Position numbers and translations under genes: made by a program. DNA of 64,000 nucleotides from Zizania palustris (lineage: Eukaryota; Streptophyta; Magnoliopsida; Poales; Poaceae). The notes under the pieces are model-generated. The model made no database searches and was not told the DNA's origin. It saw nothing but the letters and a program-made list of their open reading frames with translations. Where the stretch lies: NCBI GenBank assembly GCA_019279435.1, contig JAAALK010000081.1, positions 54,055,318 to 54,119,317 of the forward strand, written 5' to 3'. Below are positions 45,811-56,679 of the stretch, one piece after another. Every line of letters starts with the position of its first letter. The stretch's first letter is position 1.

Positions 45811-47000
45811 GAGCACTCGAGACATTTTCTCCATGTGTAGATTGCAGATGGAGGCCTGGAGTACAAGTGGATCATTGATTCCGGTTGTTGGCGCCATATG
45901 ACCAGAAAAGCATCATGGTTCTCTAGCGTGACCTCGACCAAGCGACGCGAGTACATCACATTCAGAAACAATCGAAGAGGTAGAGTGAAAGATAATGGTA
46001 TGGTAAGGATCACTAAAAACTTCACTCTCAAAGATGTCACTTTGGTTGAAAATTTGGGATTCAATTTGCTATCTGTATCTGAGCTTCTTGATGAGAGCTT
46101 GGAAGTGTGTTTCAGACGCAATACTTCAAAAGTTCTCAATTCTTCTATCACTCTAGTTTGTAAGATTTCAAGAATTGGTAGGGTCTTTGGAGTTGATTTT
46201 TCAAAGTATTTTGGTTCTTATCATTGCTTATTTGCGAAACTTTCTTCTAAGCTCTGGACGTGGCATAGGAGACTAAGGCATATGAGCTTTGACTTGATCG
46301 CTCGTCTGAGTCCCCTAGGCCTGATCTAAGGATTGCCTAAGCTCAAGTTTAAGAAGAATCTTGTTTATGCTCCTTGTCGACATAGAAAAATGGTGGTTTC
46401 CTCTCATTCACCAATCAATCTGGTGATGACTGAACGACCTAGAGAATTACTTCATATGGACATTGTTGGTCCATCCAAAGTTAGTTCAGTCGGAGGCAAA
46501 TGGTATGTCCTTATCGTGGTGGATGACTACACCCATTATTCTTTGGTCTTCTTTCTTGCAAGCAAGGATGAAGTGTTTTCACACTTTCAGGGCTTAGCTT
46601 TGAGACTATTCACTGAACTTCCTAGTGCATTAAAAGCAATCAATACTGGTAATGGTACCGAGTTCAAGAATAGTTTCTTTGTTGACTTTTGCCTTGAGCA
46701 TGGCATTGAACATCAATTTTATGCTATGCGGGTTCCTCAACAAAATGGAGTTGTTGAGAGATAGAATAACACTCTAGTGGAGATGGCTAGGATGATGCTC
46801 GATGAGCATAGGACTCCTAGAAGGTTTTGGGCTGAGGCCATGAGCACCACTTGTTATATCTCCAACCGGATTTTCTTACGCTCACTTTTGAATTTGACAT
46901 TGTATAAGCTAAGTTTTGCGAGGAAGCCCAAGGTTATGCTTTTGAGAGTTTTTGGATGTCAGTGCTTCATCCTAAAATGTGGTAATCATGACAAATTTTA
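45811..47000 (+). pseudogene. pol: Copia element B protease and integrase, broken
   Basis: The protease shows WIIDSG at about 45,868, the DSG active-site motif of copia aspartic proteases. The pre-integrase domain follows (LWTWHRRLRHMSF, 46,250-46,300), then the integrase core. Its first acidic residue is Asp at 46,459 (HMDIVGP). The second, expected in the GNGTEF motif, is Gly at 46,648-46,650. The Glu is at 46,756-46,758 (PQQNGVVER), 35 residues further. A TAG follows at once at 46,762. After that ARMMLDEH and FWAEAMSTTCYISN are recognisable. Loss of a catalytic Asp and many stops mean no active integrase. Confidence 0.88.
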
Positions 47001-47479
47001 GTCATGTTCTTCAGATGGTATCTTCTTAGGTTATTCACTACATGGACATTCATAGCGTGTTTTTAATCTTGATACTAACATTATCATCGAGTCATGTGAT
47101 GTGACTTTTGATGAATCACCTCCATGTGTTAATCCATCTTTTGAGTAGGAAAGTGAGAAGGATATGAATGAAACCATTTTTAGGAAGAAGATTCATCAGA
47201 TCTCGGAGAAGATGAACAAGTACCCCTACCTCCTACTACGACAACCCTTGAAGCGAACCCTGCATCCTCTACATCAGCAAGAGGTCCTGAAGCATCAACT
47301 TTGGCAATCATCGAGCATACTTCAGCACGATTTGAGGGGGAGATCTTGTCTCCACGAGAGGCCCCTCAACACATTCAGCGTCGACATCCCCCGAAGTTAA
47401 TTATCAGGTGAGCTAAATGAAAGGGTAACTCGATCCTATGCTCACTTACAGATTCTGCCTTTGTCGCTACTTTTGAACC

Positions 47480-48240
47480 CCTAGATGTTAGTTATGCTTT
47501 ATCTGATTTGAGTTGGATCAATGCCATGCATGAGGAATTTGAAAATTTTGAGAGAAACCAAGTCTGGGTCCTTGTATAACCACCTCCTAATGTTCATATC
47601 ATTGGCACAAAATGTATTTTCAAAAACAAACAGGGGTAGGATGGGTCTAGTGTGAGAAACAAGGCTAGACTTATTGCTCAGGGTTATTCTCAAGTCGAGG
47701 GGATTTATTTTGGAGAGACCTTTGCTCCTTTAGCTTTACTTGAGGCTATTAGGATTTTTCTTTCTTTTGCATCTTCTCGTGGTTTCAAACTTTTTTAAAT
47801 TGATGTCAAAAGTGCTTTTCTGAATGGTTTTATAGGTGAGGATGTTTATGTCAAACAACCCCATGACTTTGAATATCCTATGTACTCCATAGAGTTTTTA
47901 AATGTCACAAAGCTTTGTATGGTCTCAAGCAAGCACCTATGGCTTGGTACTACCGACTTAGGTCTTTTCTGCTTGATCATGGGTACAAAATGGGCTCTGT
48001 TGACAAAACCATGTTTACTCTTAGGCATGGCAACAATTTCCTTCTTGTTCATATATATGTTGATGACATCATCTTTGGTTGTTCTTCTCATGCTTTTGTT
48101 GCCAAGTTTGTAGATTCTATGAGCAGGGAATTCGAGATGTCGATGATGAGTGAGCTTACCTTTTCTCTTGTTTTGCAAATCAAGCAATACAAACAATGTA
48201 CTTTTGTGCATCAGACGAAGTACACCAATTCCCGCTGAAG
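47480..48240 (+). pseudogene. pol: Copia element B reverse transcriptase, broken
   Basis: The copia reverse transcriptase block reads from WINAMHEEFENFERNQVW through ARLIAQGYSQVEGI, TFAPLALLEAIRI and IDVKSAFLNG. After a frameshift near 47,880-47,915 it goes on with MYGLKQAPMAWYYRLRSFL. The catalytic YVDD is intact at 48,056-48,067. Several stops (about 47,577, 47,638 and 47,798) and the frameshift make it a pseudogene. The stretch 47,000-47,480 is a diverged integrase tail and linker. Confidence 0.88.
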
Positions 48241-48981
48241 TGTCTTTACATGAGTGATGCAAAGCCATTAGCCACTCCTATGGCTACCTCAGTTACGCTA
48301 GATCCTGATGAAGATGGTGAAGAAGTTGATTAGAAGGAGTTTCGGAGCATGATCGGCTACCGCCTCTACCTGATGGTCACGAGACCAGACATACACTTCG
48401 TCGTATGTCTATGTGCTCATTTTCAAGCATCCCCAAGATCCTCCCATCGTCAAGTTGTGAAGCATATACTAAGGTATCTCAAACACACTTTAGAATTTAG
48501 CAGTTGGTATTCTGCATCATCATCATTATGCCTTATAGGATTTTCTGATGCTGATTTTTCTAGTTGTAGAATTGATAGGAAAAGTACCTGTGGTACTTGT
48601 CATTTCTGGGTTCTTCTCTTGTGTGTTGGTCTTTTCACAAATAGTATAATATTGCATAGTCTACTGTTGAAGTTGAATATATAGTTGCTGCTAGTTGTTG
48701 TTCTCAGGGGATTTTGGGTTGGATTTTAAGGGTGTTCCACTTCTTTGTGATAACATTAGTGCCATTAGCTTAGCCAACAACCCAGTTTAGAATTTTAGAA
48801 CAAAATACATTGATGTGTGTTATCATTTTCTAAGAGACCACAATGTGAAGGGTGATATTGAATTGAGATATATTGATACCCAGAACCAGCTTGTTGATAT
48901 CTTTACCAAGCCTTTTGATGCTTCTCATTTTGCATTTTTGAGAGAAGAGCTTAGCGTTTGTCATCCTTATGACATTTTGTG
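48241..48981 (+). pseudogene. pol: Copia element B RNase H, broken
   Basis: The remaining polymerase tail includes SMIGYRLYLMVTRPDI, SDADFSSCRIDRKSTCGTCHF (RNase H) and, after a frame change, YHFLRDHNVKGDIELRY and DIFTKPFDASHFA. The terminal codons are followed by TGA at 48,979-48,981. RNase H would remove the RNA strand during reverse transcription. It is broken by shifts near 48,655 and stops. Confidence 0.85.
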
Positions 48982-50017
48982 AGGGGAAGTTGTGTGTTCT
49001 TGCATAATCTTCTGTCATATGATTAATTGCTTTTACATACACATGCTTATATATGCCTTTGAATTATTGTCTATGATCATGTTGATTTTTCTCTATTGAA
49101 TATATCTGATATCTATCATGGTAACTAAAATGTGTAGGCTGATTGCTTTTGCTATCTTTTACATATCTGATAGCTCAGTCCAGTTTCACTTGGATGCAAA
49201 CATGCAACTTGAACAATTAAATGATTGTCATGGAAATCTTGTTGTGAAAAAATAAATAATAATAATAAAATCATAAAATTGATATTCATGCCTTTTGTGC
49301 AAAAAATTAAAAAGATTCAGGTGGATTTGCTTTGTCGCACTGTTTTGTTCTAGACTGCTTACCATAGCACTTTGATATGAACTGGGACAATGCAGTGTAT
49401 GCCAAGACCAATGCCTTAAACTTCTGATGGTCTTTACCTAGGCTTAGCTTGGTTGGTTAGCATTAGGTTGACAAGCAAATAACCTCTAGCACTAAATAAA
49501 AAAAGAAACAAAAAGCTTGAAATTATTGATAACAAGTTTGTTGAAGCTCCTTGTTTTTGGATAACCTTTTATAGGTAGATATTTGATAGCTTTTACAATT
49601 CATGTTTTACCATGCCTAGTATGCTAGTCTGAGTGGTAATGCTTTTATTTGCCAAATATGAAAAATGATTGCTCATGCTTTTGATTGGATAATATTCACT
49701 TGAGCTTTTCATACAATATTTTTAGACAATATTCAAGGTAAATATTTGTCGTGTAATATAATTGTTGTTAATCATGTTCCAGAAGCTTTCATTTACACTC
49801 CATCTTCACACCTCTCGATGTATCATTTTTTGGTCACCTTGATACTTGCATTGTCAAAGGGGGAGAATTCATTTCATGTTTCTGAAAAAGGGGGTGAATT
49901 TTAAAATGACGTGACATATTTTGGCTCTTTTCAGAATTTTTATGGTCACTTGTGTGCTGAATCTTTAATTATTCTTGATTCTTATGAGAGTTGTCAATGC
50001 ACGTATTAAGGGGAGAT
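48982..50017 (+). other. Element B 3' untranslated region with polypurine tracts
   Basis: About 1 kb of AT-rich sequence lies between the pol stop and the 3' LTR, with no envelope-like frame. Purine tracts occur at 49,856-49,866 (AAAGGGGGAGA), 49,885-49,895 and, directly before the LTR, 50,008-50,016 (AAGGGGAGA). The last is the probable plus-strand primer. Confidence 0.7.
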
Positions 50018-52224
50018 TGAGAAACCAAGGGGAGTTGTATCTTTGCTTTATTTAAGTGATGAGTGATTGACAAGTTTGTCTAGTTCAGTTTTTGATGTGT
50101 GCGTGTTTGTTAAGTTCACCAACGGGGCCAGTGTGTCTGGAGAAACGTGTCTGCTTGTCTCATGGTGTGTAGGATTAGGATATTACTCAATTATCAATGG
50201 TGGATGATCAGGGTAAAGTGGGGAGCTTGTTACTAGACGATCAAAAAGGCTAGGTGAAGTTGAGGATGGTCTCATACGTACACGAGGAGATGAAGCTAGA
50301 CATGAACGGTAGATTGATCGAGATAGTGTGTTGACCAAGTCCAGTGAAAGGGATTCCAGTGCAAGTGACAAGGCGACTCGAGGGATCGAGAGCGGGAGAG
50401 ACTTGTTGGCAGTCGAGATCGTGGGATTGGTGACACGTGTCAAGATCTAGAGAGGCTTTCTAGTTTTCGGCTCAAAACCTTCGGATCAAAATTTAAATGT
50501 CATGAATTACCTAGAAATAGGATTTTATATTTTAGCACTATGGACATGGTATTTTCGTATTTTTTCTGTTTTTATTTTTAGTCTGAAAAAATACTTTAAG
50601 GGTATTTTAGGAATTTTCTGTTTTTTATTGCATTTGTAAAAATACCCTAAGGGTATTATGGGAATTTCCTATATTTGGGAAGCCTATAAAAAGGCCCCAA
50701 TACCCTAGGATTTTTCAACCCATTTTTCCGGAAATCACTGTATCAATTTTAGACTTTGGGTCATTTTTCCGATCTCTTCTTTGTCTTGTTTATTCCTCCA
50801 ACATTTTTCCTTAGTTGATTTTCTCTTGTTGCGTTTTGGATTTCTTGATTCGATTGGCTGACCAAACCTGATGTCCTTGGAGTTTTCGGCCAGCGCGCAC
50901 TTTTCCGTATCGACTTGCATCAATAGAATTTGTATCTGCCTTCGCGTGATTTCATACGGTTTTTATTTCTCTAGCCAGCTGCATGCACCGAACAGGCACA
51001 CAAGCAACTACACTACGCTCAGCTGCCATCACCAGGTTTTGGGTATCGCGTTTTGTGATCTGCAGAGCCCTACCTCGATCTGAGTTTATTTTGCCGTTGT
51101 AAATCTTTTTGGTCGCTCTCTGGTTTTTGGCTCATGGGTTGCCTCTGCTCTGTAGTCAGCGCCTAGAAGATGGAGCCACCGTCAAATGCTTTAATTGAGT
51201 TAAAGCTGGTTTTCCTAGTGTTTTCCCTGTGCATCGATCTTGGTAGTGTTCTTTGATCCCACGGCATAAGGCTATTCAGAGTGGTGGATTTCATAACACT
51301 GTTTCCTAGAATGCCACATCAGCTTTACAACTGAATGAAATAGCCTCTCTCAGTGGAGAGTTTCATTTCACTATTTCCTAGGCTAACCAGTGTAATTAAA
51401 TACAACTAGCTCTCATGAAATACCATCTCTCTAATGAAACGATTTGGCTCTCAAAGGGTGTTTCATTTTGTTTCATCCGTCTTGGAAACGGGTTAGCACC
51501 ATGTCACGGTGATGACACTACTTCATTCTCTTTCCTCATTAATTGAATGTCATGTCAGCAAAAAATATGATGTGGCATGGTAATTAATACCATGAAACAC
51601 CATATGAAACCCCCATTGTGAATAGCCTAAGTAACTTCGTTGAGGCCAAGTTTGGTGCAGTAACTCCATGCGCTTGGTGTATCGGCGCATCCCACTGAGT
51701 TACTTTTGACTGTCGTGTGATCTCTCTATTTTGCGTGCTTGCACAGTTCTCTTTTGGCTAAAAGTTTTGCATCTTGTCTACTCTATATTCAAGTATGCAG
51801 TATGGTGAATGAATATCTGCTTGACCGTGTTTGTTTGGGCTAAACTTATTTTGTTTCTTCACTGCAAAGTTTTTTTAGTTATGTGTGCCGTTAGATAGAA
51901 ACTGAAGAACTATTGTTTAGTCAGTAGCAAATATTCTCTGACCACACACATGTTTTGTTCCAGAATATGGTCATGGGCATGATCATGATCTATTCATATA
52001 GTTCTCTCTTCATCTTGTGATTTGGTAGCTTTGAAATTTTCTCTGCCATATTTTTGCATGCCCGTAATATTTTTACAGCAGGTTATCTATCTGTGATTTG
52101 CATATCTGCTTTATTCCGCTTGTTTTCTTTGGAGGAGCATTGGGTGTTTAGAAAAGGTCATCTATTCGAAAGAATTTGTTGAGACGCCTATTCATCCTCT
52201 TTAGTAGCTTATTTCGGTCCTACA
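50018..52224 (+). repeat. Copia element B 3' LTR (2,207 bp)
   Basis: It starts TGAGAAACC, aligned with the TGTGAAACC start of the other two LTR types. TATAAAAA lies at 50,685-50,692. It ends in a diverged form of the shared tail (GTTGAGACGCCTATTCA...GGTCCTACA). It contains a MITE at 51,270-51,627, so the LTR without it is about 1.85 kb. The matching 5' LTR lies beyond CACTA-1's left end and is not in the window. Confidence 0.8.
51270..51627. mobile_element. Tourist-like MITE (PIF/Harbinger type), 358 bp
   Basis: The terminal inverted repeats are GGCTATTCA...GTGG and, from the other end, GGCTATTCACAATGG. TAA is present on both sides (51,267-51,269 and 51,628-51,630), the usual target duplication of this superfamily. 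It is non-coding and inserted in the element B LTR after that element arrived. Confidence 0.82.
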
Positions 52225-53246
52225 AGACTTAATTACTCAAGTCAACCGCTTTCGGATCCATGATCAAATATCTTAAAAAGAGTAATCTCCTTAATACATA
52301 TAATCAAAATTAAAACTTATCATATTCATGAAAATAAATAGGTACGTCTCCTCCCATAAGCTATGCCATCTATTTAAGGCTGCTGCTCCATGCTCGAGCT
52401 AGCTCGCTCTCTGCAGTCTCTGAAGCTATGAGCTAAATACTTTATTTTTGTCGATCTGATGGCAATGCAACTAACTGCTGGTATATATGCTTTGACCCCA
52501 GTTCAAGTGTACAGAATGCCAACACACTTATTAGTGGTGGTTCAGTTCAATTACTTCAGCATTTTGTTTGCCAGTGAGACCTGCATGGTTCATGTCAACT
52601 GCATGTACAGTAGCACATGTGCAGACAATGAGATGTACAGTATAATAATACTTGACAAAGTAGGAGTATATGTCCGTTGGCAGATAACTATATAGCGGCA
52701 ACACCTCAAAATTAAAACTGGCCATGCTATGCTACATTTATGTTAGCTGTTGTTGTCAGCGTAGCTGGCCACTGTTACTTAAAGGCCTATATTCAATTCG
52801 GAGGAGATTATATTAGCTACCGTTAACTCTAGAATCTAAAACTCTTCTAAACAGTCTAAATTGTTATTTTTATTCCATTGTGAAATTTAAAAGTTTTATA
52901 ACTTAAAAACAAACTAACATCTTGAATCTAGAAAGTTTCATGTTCTCTAGCTTGTTATCAGCAAAATACCCATTTGTTTTTTTAAGAATTTTAATCGCTT
53001 TAAACAGGTCTTAGTTTTGATGTCACTTAGCTAGGGAAAGTACCACTGCTGCTGTTCAGCTAAAGGCTAAACAATACAATGCTATTGCTAGCTCGGTCCG
53101 TTCATGTTGCAATCCCCATAAATATATCAACATCACTAATATGAACAGTAGAGATTTGTGGATGTCTAACAAAGAGCTGACAAAAATCAAACATGTTTTG
53201 AATAAGGGCCGAGGCCTAGTGAAGCTAGCACTAATTATAGTGATCA
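52225..53246. other. Unassigned AT-rich sequence
   Basis: No transposon feature or supported gene was recognised. A TATTTAAGG motif at about 52,371 is followed by a CT-rich leader-like stretch and an unrelated 78-codon frame at 52,459-52,695. It could be a promoter and short exon, but nothing confirms it. Confidence 0.4.
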
Positions 53247-53262
53247 CACTACAAGAAAAACA

Positions 53263-53445
53263 GAAATTTCCGTCGGCCTTTTTAATTTCCGTCGGCTTTT
53301 CCAAAAGCCGATGGAAATTAATTAACTTCCGTCAGCCTAAAAAAGCCGACGGAAATTAACTTAACTTCCGTCGGCTTTAACTGTGGCCGACGGAAGTTAA
53401 CTTAACTTCCGTCGGTTTAACCCTCAGCCGACGGAAGTTAATTTT
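53263..53445. repeat. Left subterminal repeats of CACTA-3
   Basis: Alternating TTCCGTCGGC and GCCGACGGAA units can fold into several hairpins. In known CACTA elements such subterminal motifs bind the TNPA protein; here that is inference. Confidence 0.8.
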
Positions 53446-53489
53446 TTCCCCAAAAACAGCAACGCTCTATTTTTTCCCCGCTCGGCCCG

Positions 53490-53840
53490 CGCCTAGGTTT
53501 TTCGCCTCCCCGCCTCTCTCCCTCCGCCCGGCCGCCTCCCTTTCGCCGCCTCCCCACATCTCTTCCTCCGCCCGCCTCCCCGCCTCCCGGTGACCGCCTC
53601 CACGCCTTCCGCCCGCCTCCCCGCCTCCCGGTGGCCGCCTCCGTGCCTCCCGGTGGCCGCCTCCGTGCCTCCCGGTGGCCGCCTCCGCACCCTCCGCCTG
53701 GTGGACTCCTCCGCGCCCTCCGCCTCCCGGTGGCTGCCTCCACGCCTCCCGGTAGTCGCCTCCGCGTCCTCCGCCCACCTCCGGCCGCCTCTCGGTGGAG
53801 ACCTCCGCGCCTCCCGGTGGCTGCCTCCCCACCTCCCGGC
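53490..53840. repeat. GC-rich minisatellite-like tract in CACTA-3
   Basis: Irregular repeats of CGCCTCCCGGTGGCCGCCTCC (about 21-27 bases) occur. They create long open frames on both strands (up to 196 codons on the minus strand) that are low-complexity Pro, Arg and Gly and not credible genes. Confidence 0.75.
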
Positions 53841-54553
53841 GGGCGCTCAAGGCGTCGGGGTCGGGGTCTGGACTAGGAGGAGCTGAGGTGGAGGAGGGCG
53901 ACGGAGCGAGCCCGCGACGCCACTGCTCAAGTGGGACGTGGGGAGTGAGGGCGGAGAAGGGTGGCGAGAGAGCAGGGGGCTCGGCGGCAAAGGCGCTGCG
54001 GGATGTGTCCGTGAGGAGGCTCGCTGCCGGGGTGTGGCGGCTGCGACCGCCGGACACGATCGCTGGCGGCGGCGAGAGGAGGGTTCACGTTGGTCTCGAG
54101 GTGCGTGCAAGGAGGCTTAAACCCTCCCCTTTTTCCGTTTCAATCTTTTTCTCAACTAAATGTTGCTGTGCTCACGAAGCTCAGTGCTTCGTGCCTTTTC
54201 TTAGCTGCTTTGCTTCCTGCTCTTGTGCTGAATGCTGATCCGTATTATGGTTTATCCCTTTTTGTTGGTAAAAACTAAAAGCGGTAGCTTATTTAGCTTT
54301 TATGGATCGAATGGTGCGTTGGAAATGCATGGTCTGGATTATCTATGTTTTGGAGGATGCATCTTGACAATTCACTTTATTTTTATGTATGAATGGTTGA
54401 AGCCCTTTGTGTCTCTTTCTAATAGTCACAGTGGCAAACAGTAACATGGTTTTTATACAGATCTAGGGGAGGGGTTGGTTGTATGGATTTACTGTATAAT
54501 CTGATGAATTCATTTTTCTTATGGCATAATTATGCATGTGTTTTTTGTGACAG

Positions 54554-54836
54554 CATATCCCGAGACATCTACAAGTCCAGCTTATTAAACAGAATACTTT
54601 GGGTCATCACCAGAACCATAAGAATGAGATTTCAAGCCCCATTTCTGTTTTGGAGCGAAAGAGTGGAGAACTCCACAAGGTGAGGCTACAACCTCTAAAT
54701 ACTTTTACGGTTTTACCAGCACCAGCCTGTAAGATCATTGAAGGATTTAATTCTGCAGGTACAGCTTCATGCTGCTGGAGCTGTGCTACCAGTCACTGCC
54801 ATGGAGAAGGCAACAAAATGGGAGCCAAATAGCTGA
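54554..54836 (+). CDS. Putative spliced reading frame inside CACTA-3, function unknown
   Basis: Two exons can be joined without a break. Exon 54,554-54,679 follows an acceptor (GTGACAG) and encodes HIPRHLQVQLIKQ to SGELHK. A 79-base intron (54,680-54,758) starts GTGAGG and ends TTCTGCAG. Exon 54,759-54,836 encodes VQLHAAGAVLPVTAMEKAT and stops at TGA. Exon phases agree. A GC-rich first exon might end near 54,100. I do not recognise the product. A captured host-gene fragment is as likely as a CACTA-encoded protein. Confidence 0.45.
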
Positions 54837-55084
54837 GAAGGAATGGAATCACATGATGCTTATTTCTTGTAACAGTTAGAAGTTTGTTGGGTTATCTTGA
54901 ACAGTTAGAAGTTTTGACTTATTTCTTGTAACATTTGTCATTTGTTATATTTGAATTTGACATATATATACTTGTTGCTATTGTTGTGGTACTGTATTCT
55001 GCTTGTGGTGGTACATGAATATATAGCTGCTATTGTTGTAATTTGCTGGAACGTATAGAAAAAGAAAAAAAAAAGAAAAAAAAC

Positions 55085-55401
55085 TTAATTTTCGTCGGCC
55101 AAAAATCGGTCGACGGAAGTTAAGCTAAAAAAGAAAAAAAGAGAAAAACTTAATTTTCGTCGGCCAAAAATCAGCCGACGGAAGTTAAGTTGATTAACTT
55201 CCGTCGGCCATGCTTAGCCGACGGAAGTTAGCTAACTTCCGTCGGCGGCCGACGGAAGTTAGCTAACTTCCGTCTACCCGCTTCCGTCGGCCAAAGCCGA
55301 CGGAAGTTAGCCTTTTGCCGACGAAAGTTATCTTCTTTCGTCGGGAAAGAGCTAACTTCCGTCGGCTTTGGCCGACGGAAGTTTCCTGGATTGTTGTAGT
55401 G
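55085..55401. repeat. Right subterminal repeats of CACTA-3
   Basis: Dense inverted units (CTTCCGTCGGC and GCCGACGGAAG), including a back-to-back pair near 55,230-55,265, run up to the right terminus. Confidence 0.8.
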
Positions 55402-55404
55402 TCA

Positions 55405-55626
55405 TGGATGTGGTACTCACCAAGTCACCAGTAATTAATGCATCTACAGAAAAAGTTGTGTTTGTTATATGGGCCAGAACAGCTGAGTTTTATGACCGAG
55501 GCAGACGGTCTGCTCCGAACTTCCGAATATGAAATTATAGAACTCGATAATACGTAACCTAAGTGTGAACTAATAATCTAGAAGATAGAAAACGCTAATT
55601 CTCATCAGTTAATAGTCATCAGTTGT
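55405..55626. other. Short unassigned stretch between CACTA-3 and the hAT fragment
   Basis: No coding or terminal-repeat signal was seen. The break that removed the N-terminal part of the hAT gene lies here or just inside 55,627. Confidence 0.4.
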
Positions 55627-56508
55627 TTGGTGAAGAAGATGGAATCCTTTGACTTTGTATTCATCATGCATTTTTTAATATCTTTACTCGGCATTATAAA
55701 TGAGCTATCAAAAGATTTGCAAAGGAAGGATCAAAATATTATTGAAGCGATGGATTTGATCTTGGATGTGAAAGAGCGCTTGGAAGATATGAGGGACAAT
55801 GAATGGGATCATTTATTCGATCAAGTTAAATGCTTTTGTGAGGCACATGATATTGATGTGCCAAACTTGGATGATTTCACTAGAGTTATAGGTCAATCTA
55901 TTGGAAGGAAGCACAAAGTGATTCAATATCATTACTACAAAGTAAATATTTTCAATGTCGCTATTGATGCAACTTTACATGAAATTTTCATGAATCATCG
56001 CTTCAACGAGGTCTCCTCTGAACTAGTGGTATGTATGTCTTGTCTCGATACAAGAAACACCTTCTCTAATTTTGATGTTAATAAGCTTGTTCAACTTGCT
56101 GAGATTTATGCTGAAGATTTCACAATATCTGATCGATTATTGCTAAGAAGTCAACTTCAAACCTTCATTCTCAATGTTAGGAGTTGTGAGGAATTTAAGG
56201 AATTCAGTGATATTTCAAGCCTTGCTCAATTGATGGTCAAACTCAAAAAACATAGAACATTTCCATTAGTGTATCGTCTCATCGAACTAGCATTGATTCT
56301 TCCTGTTGCTACATCATCTGTTGAGCATATATTTTCAACAATAAACATTATCAAGACAGATTTACGTAATAAGATATTAGACAATTGGTTTAATGATTTG
56401 ATGGTATGCAATACTGAGCGAGAGATATTCAAAACTATTGATGATGATACAATCATGAAGCGATTCTAAGCATTGGAAAACCGCAAAGTATCTTTGCCCT
56501 ATGAAAGA
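55627..56508 (+). pseudogene. hAT-superfamily transposase (ZMYM1-like, DUF4371 type), C-terminal part
   Basis: An open frame of about 280 codons matches the C-terminal part of plant zinc-finger MYM-type-1-like hAT transposases. It begins in the ribonuclease-H-like fold (LLGIINELSKDLQRKDQNI) and holds VIQYHYYKVNIFNVAIDA. It ends in the dimerisation domain with YRLIELALILPVATSSVEHIFSTINIIKTDLRN. TAA at 56,467-56,469 replaces what looks like a Gln codon; the frame then runs on for 13 codons to TAG near 56,520. The N-terminal zinc finger and first catalytic residues are missing. Such enzymes excise and insert hAT elements; this one is inactive. Confidence 0.88.
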
Positions 56509-56659
56509 ATTGCAGCGACTTAGTAGTATGTATTTTGTTAACATTTATTTCAATTTATCTGTGTATACACTATATATTTGACTTCTATAAAGATATATGT
56601 TTTATTTAAATTGTATGAATTGATACTTGAACTTTAAAGTCTAGCCTACTCTATATTTT

Positions 56660-56679
56660 TATCGTGGATTTCGCCGCTG
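56660..56679. mobile_element. Right terminal inverted repeat of the hAT element
   Basis: On the minus strand the sequence ending at 56,679 reads CAGCGGCGAAATCCACG, a form common at hAT termini. It lies 160 bases after the transposase frame. The following eight bases (GCTGCTGG) would be the target duplication. No matching left end was found upstream. Confidence 0.6.

Larger units (their letters stand above)
53247..55401. mobile_element. CACTA-3, short non-autonomous element (2,155 bp)
   Basis: The left end is CACTACAAGAAAAACAG; the right end on the minus strand is CACTACAACAATCC. A perfect TCA target duplication flanks it (53,244-53,246 and 55,402-55,404). Subterminal regions at 53,263-53,445 and 55,085-55,390 are packed with direct and inverted CTTCCGTCGGC units, the same type as in CACTA-2, so one transposase may have served both. 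There is no transposase domain. The interior is a GC-rich first part and a spliced frame. Confidence 0.92.

Noticed and set aside
48982..50017. Envelope-like gene after pol, known in some SIRE elements
   Set aside because: No long open frame or membrane-protein signal on the plus strand; only AT-rich sequence with polypurine tracts.
52459..52695. 78-codon frame after a TATTTAAGG motif
   Set aside because: No homology recognised and overlapped by an equally long antisense frame; reported only as unassigned sequence.
53467..54057. 196-codon minus-strand frame and overlapping plus-strand frames
   Set aside because: Low-complexity Pro/Arg/Gly product of the GC-rich repeats; open on both strands because of composition.
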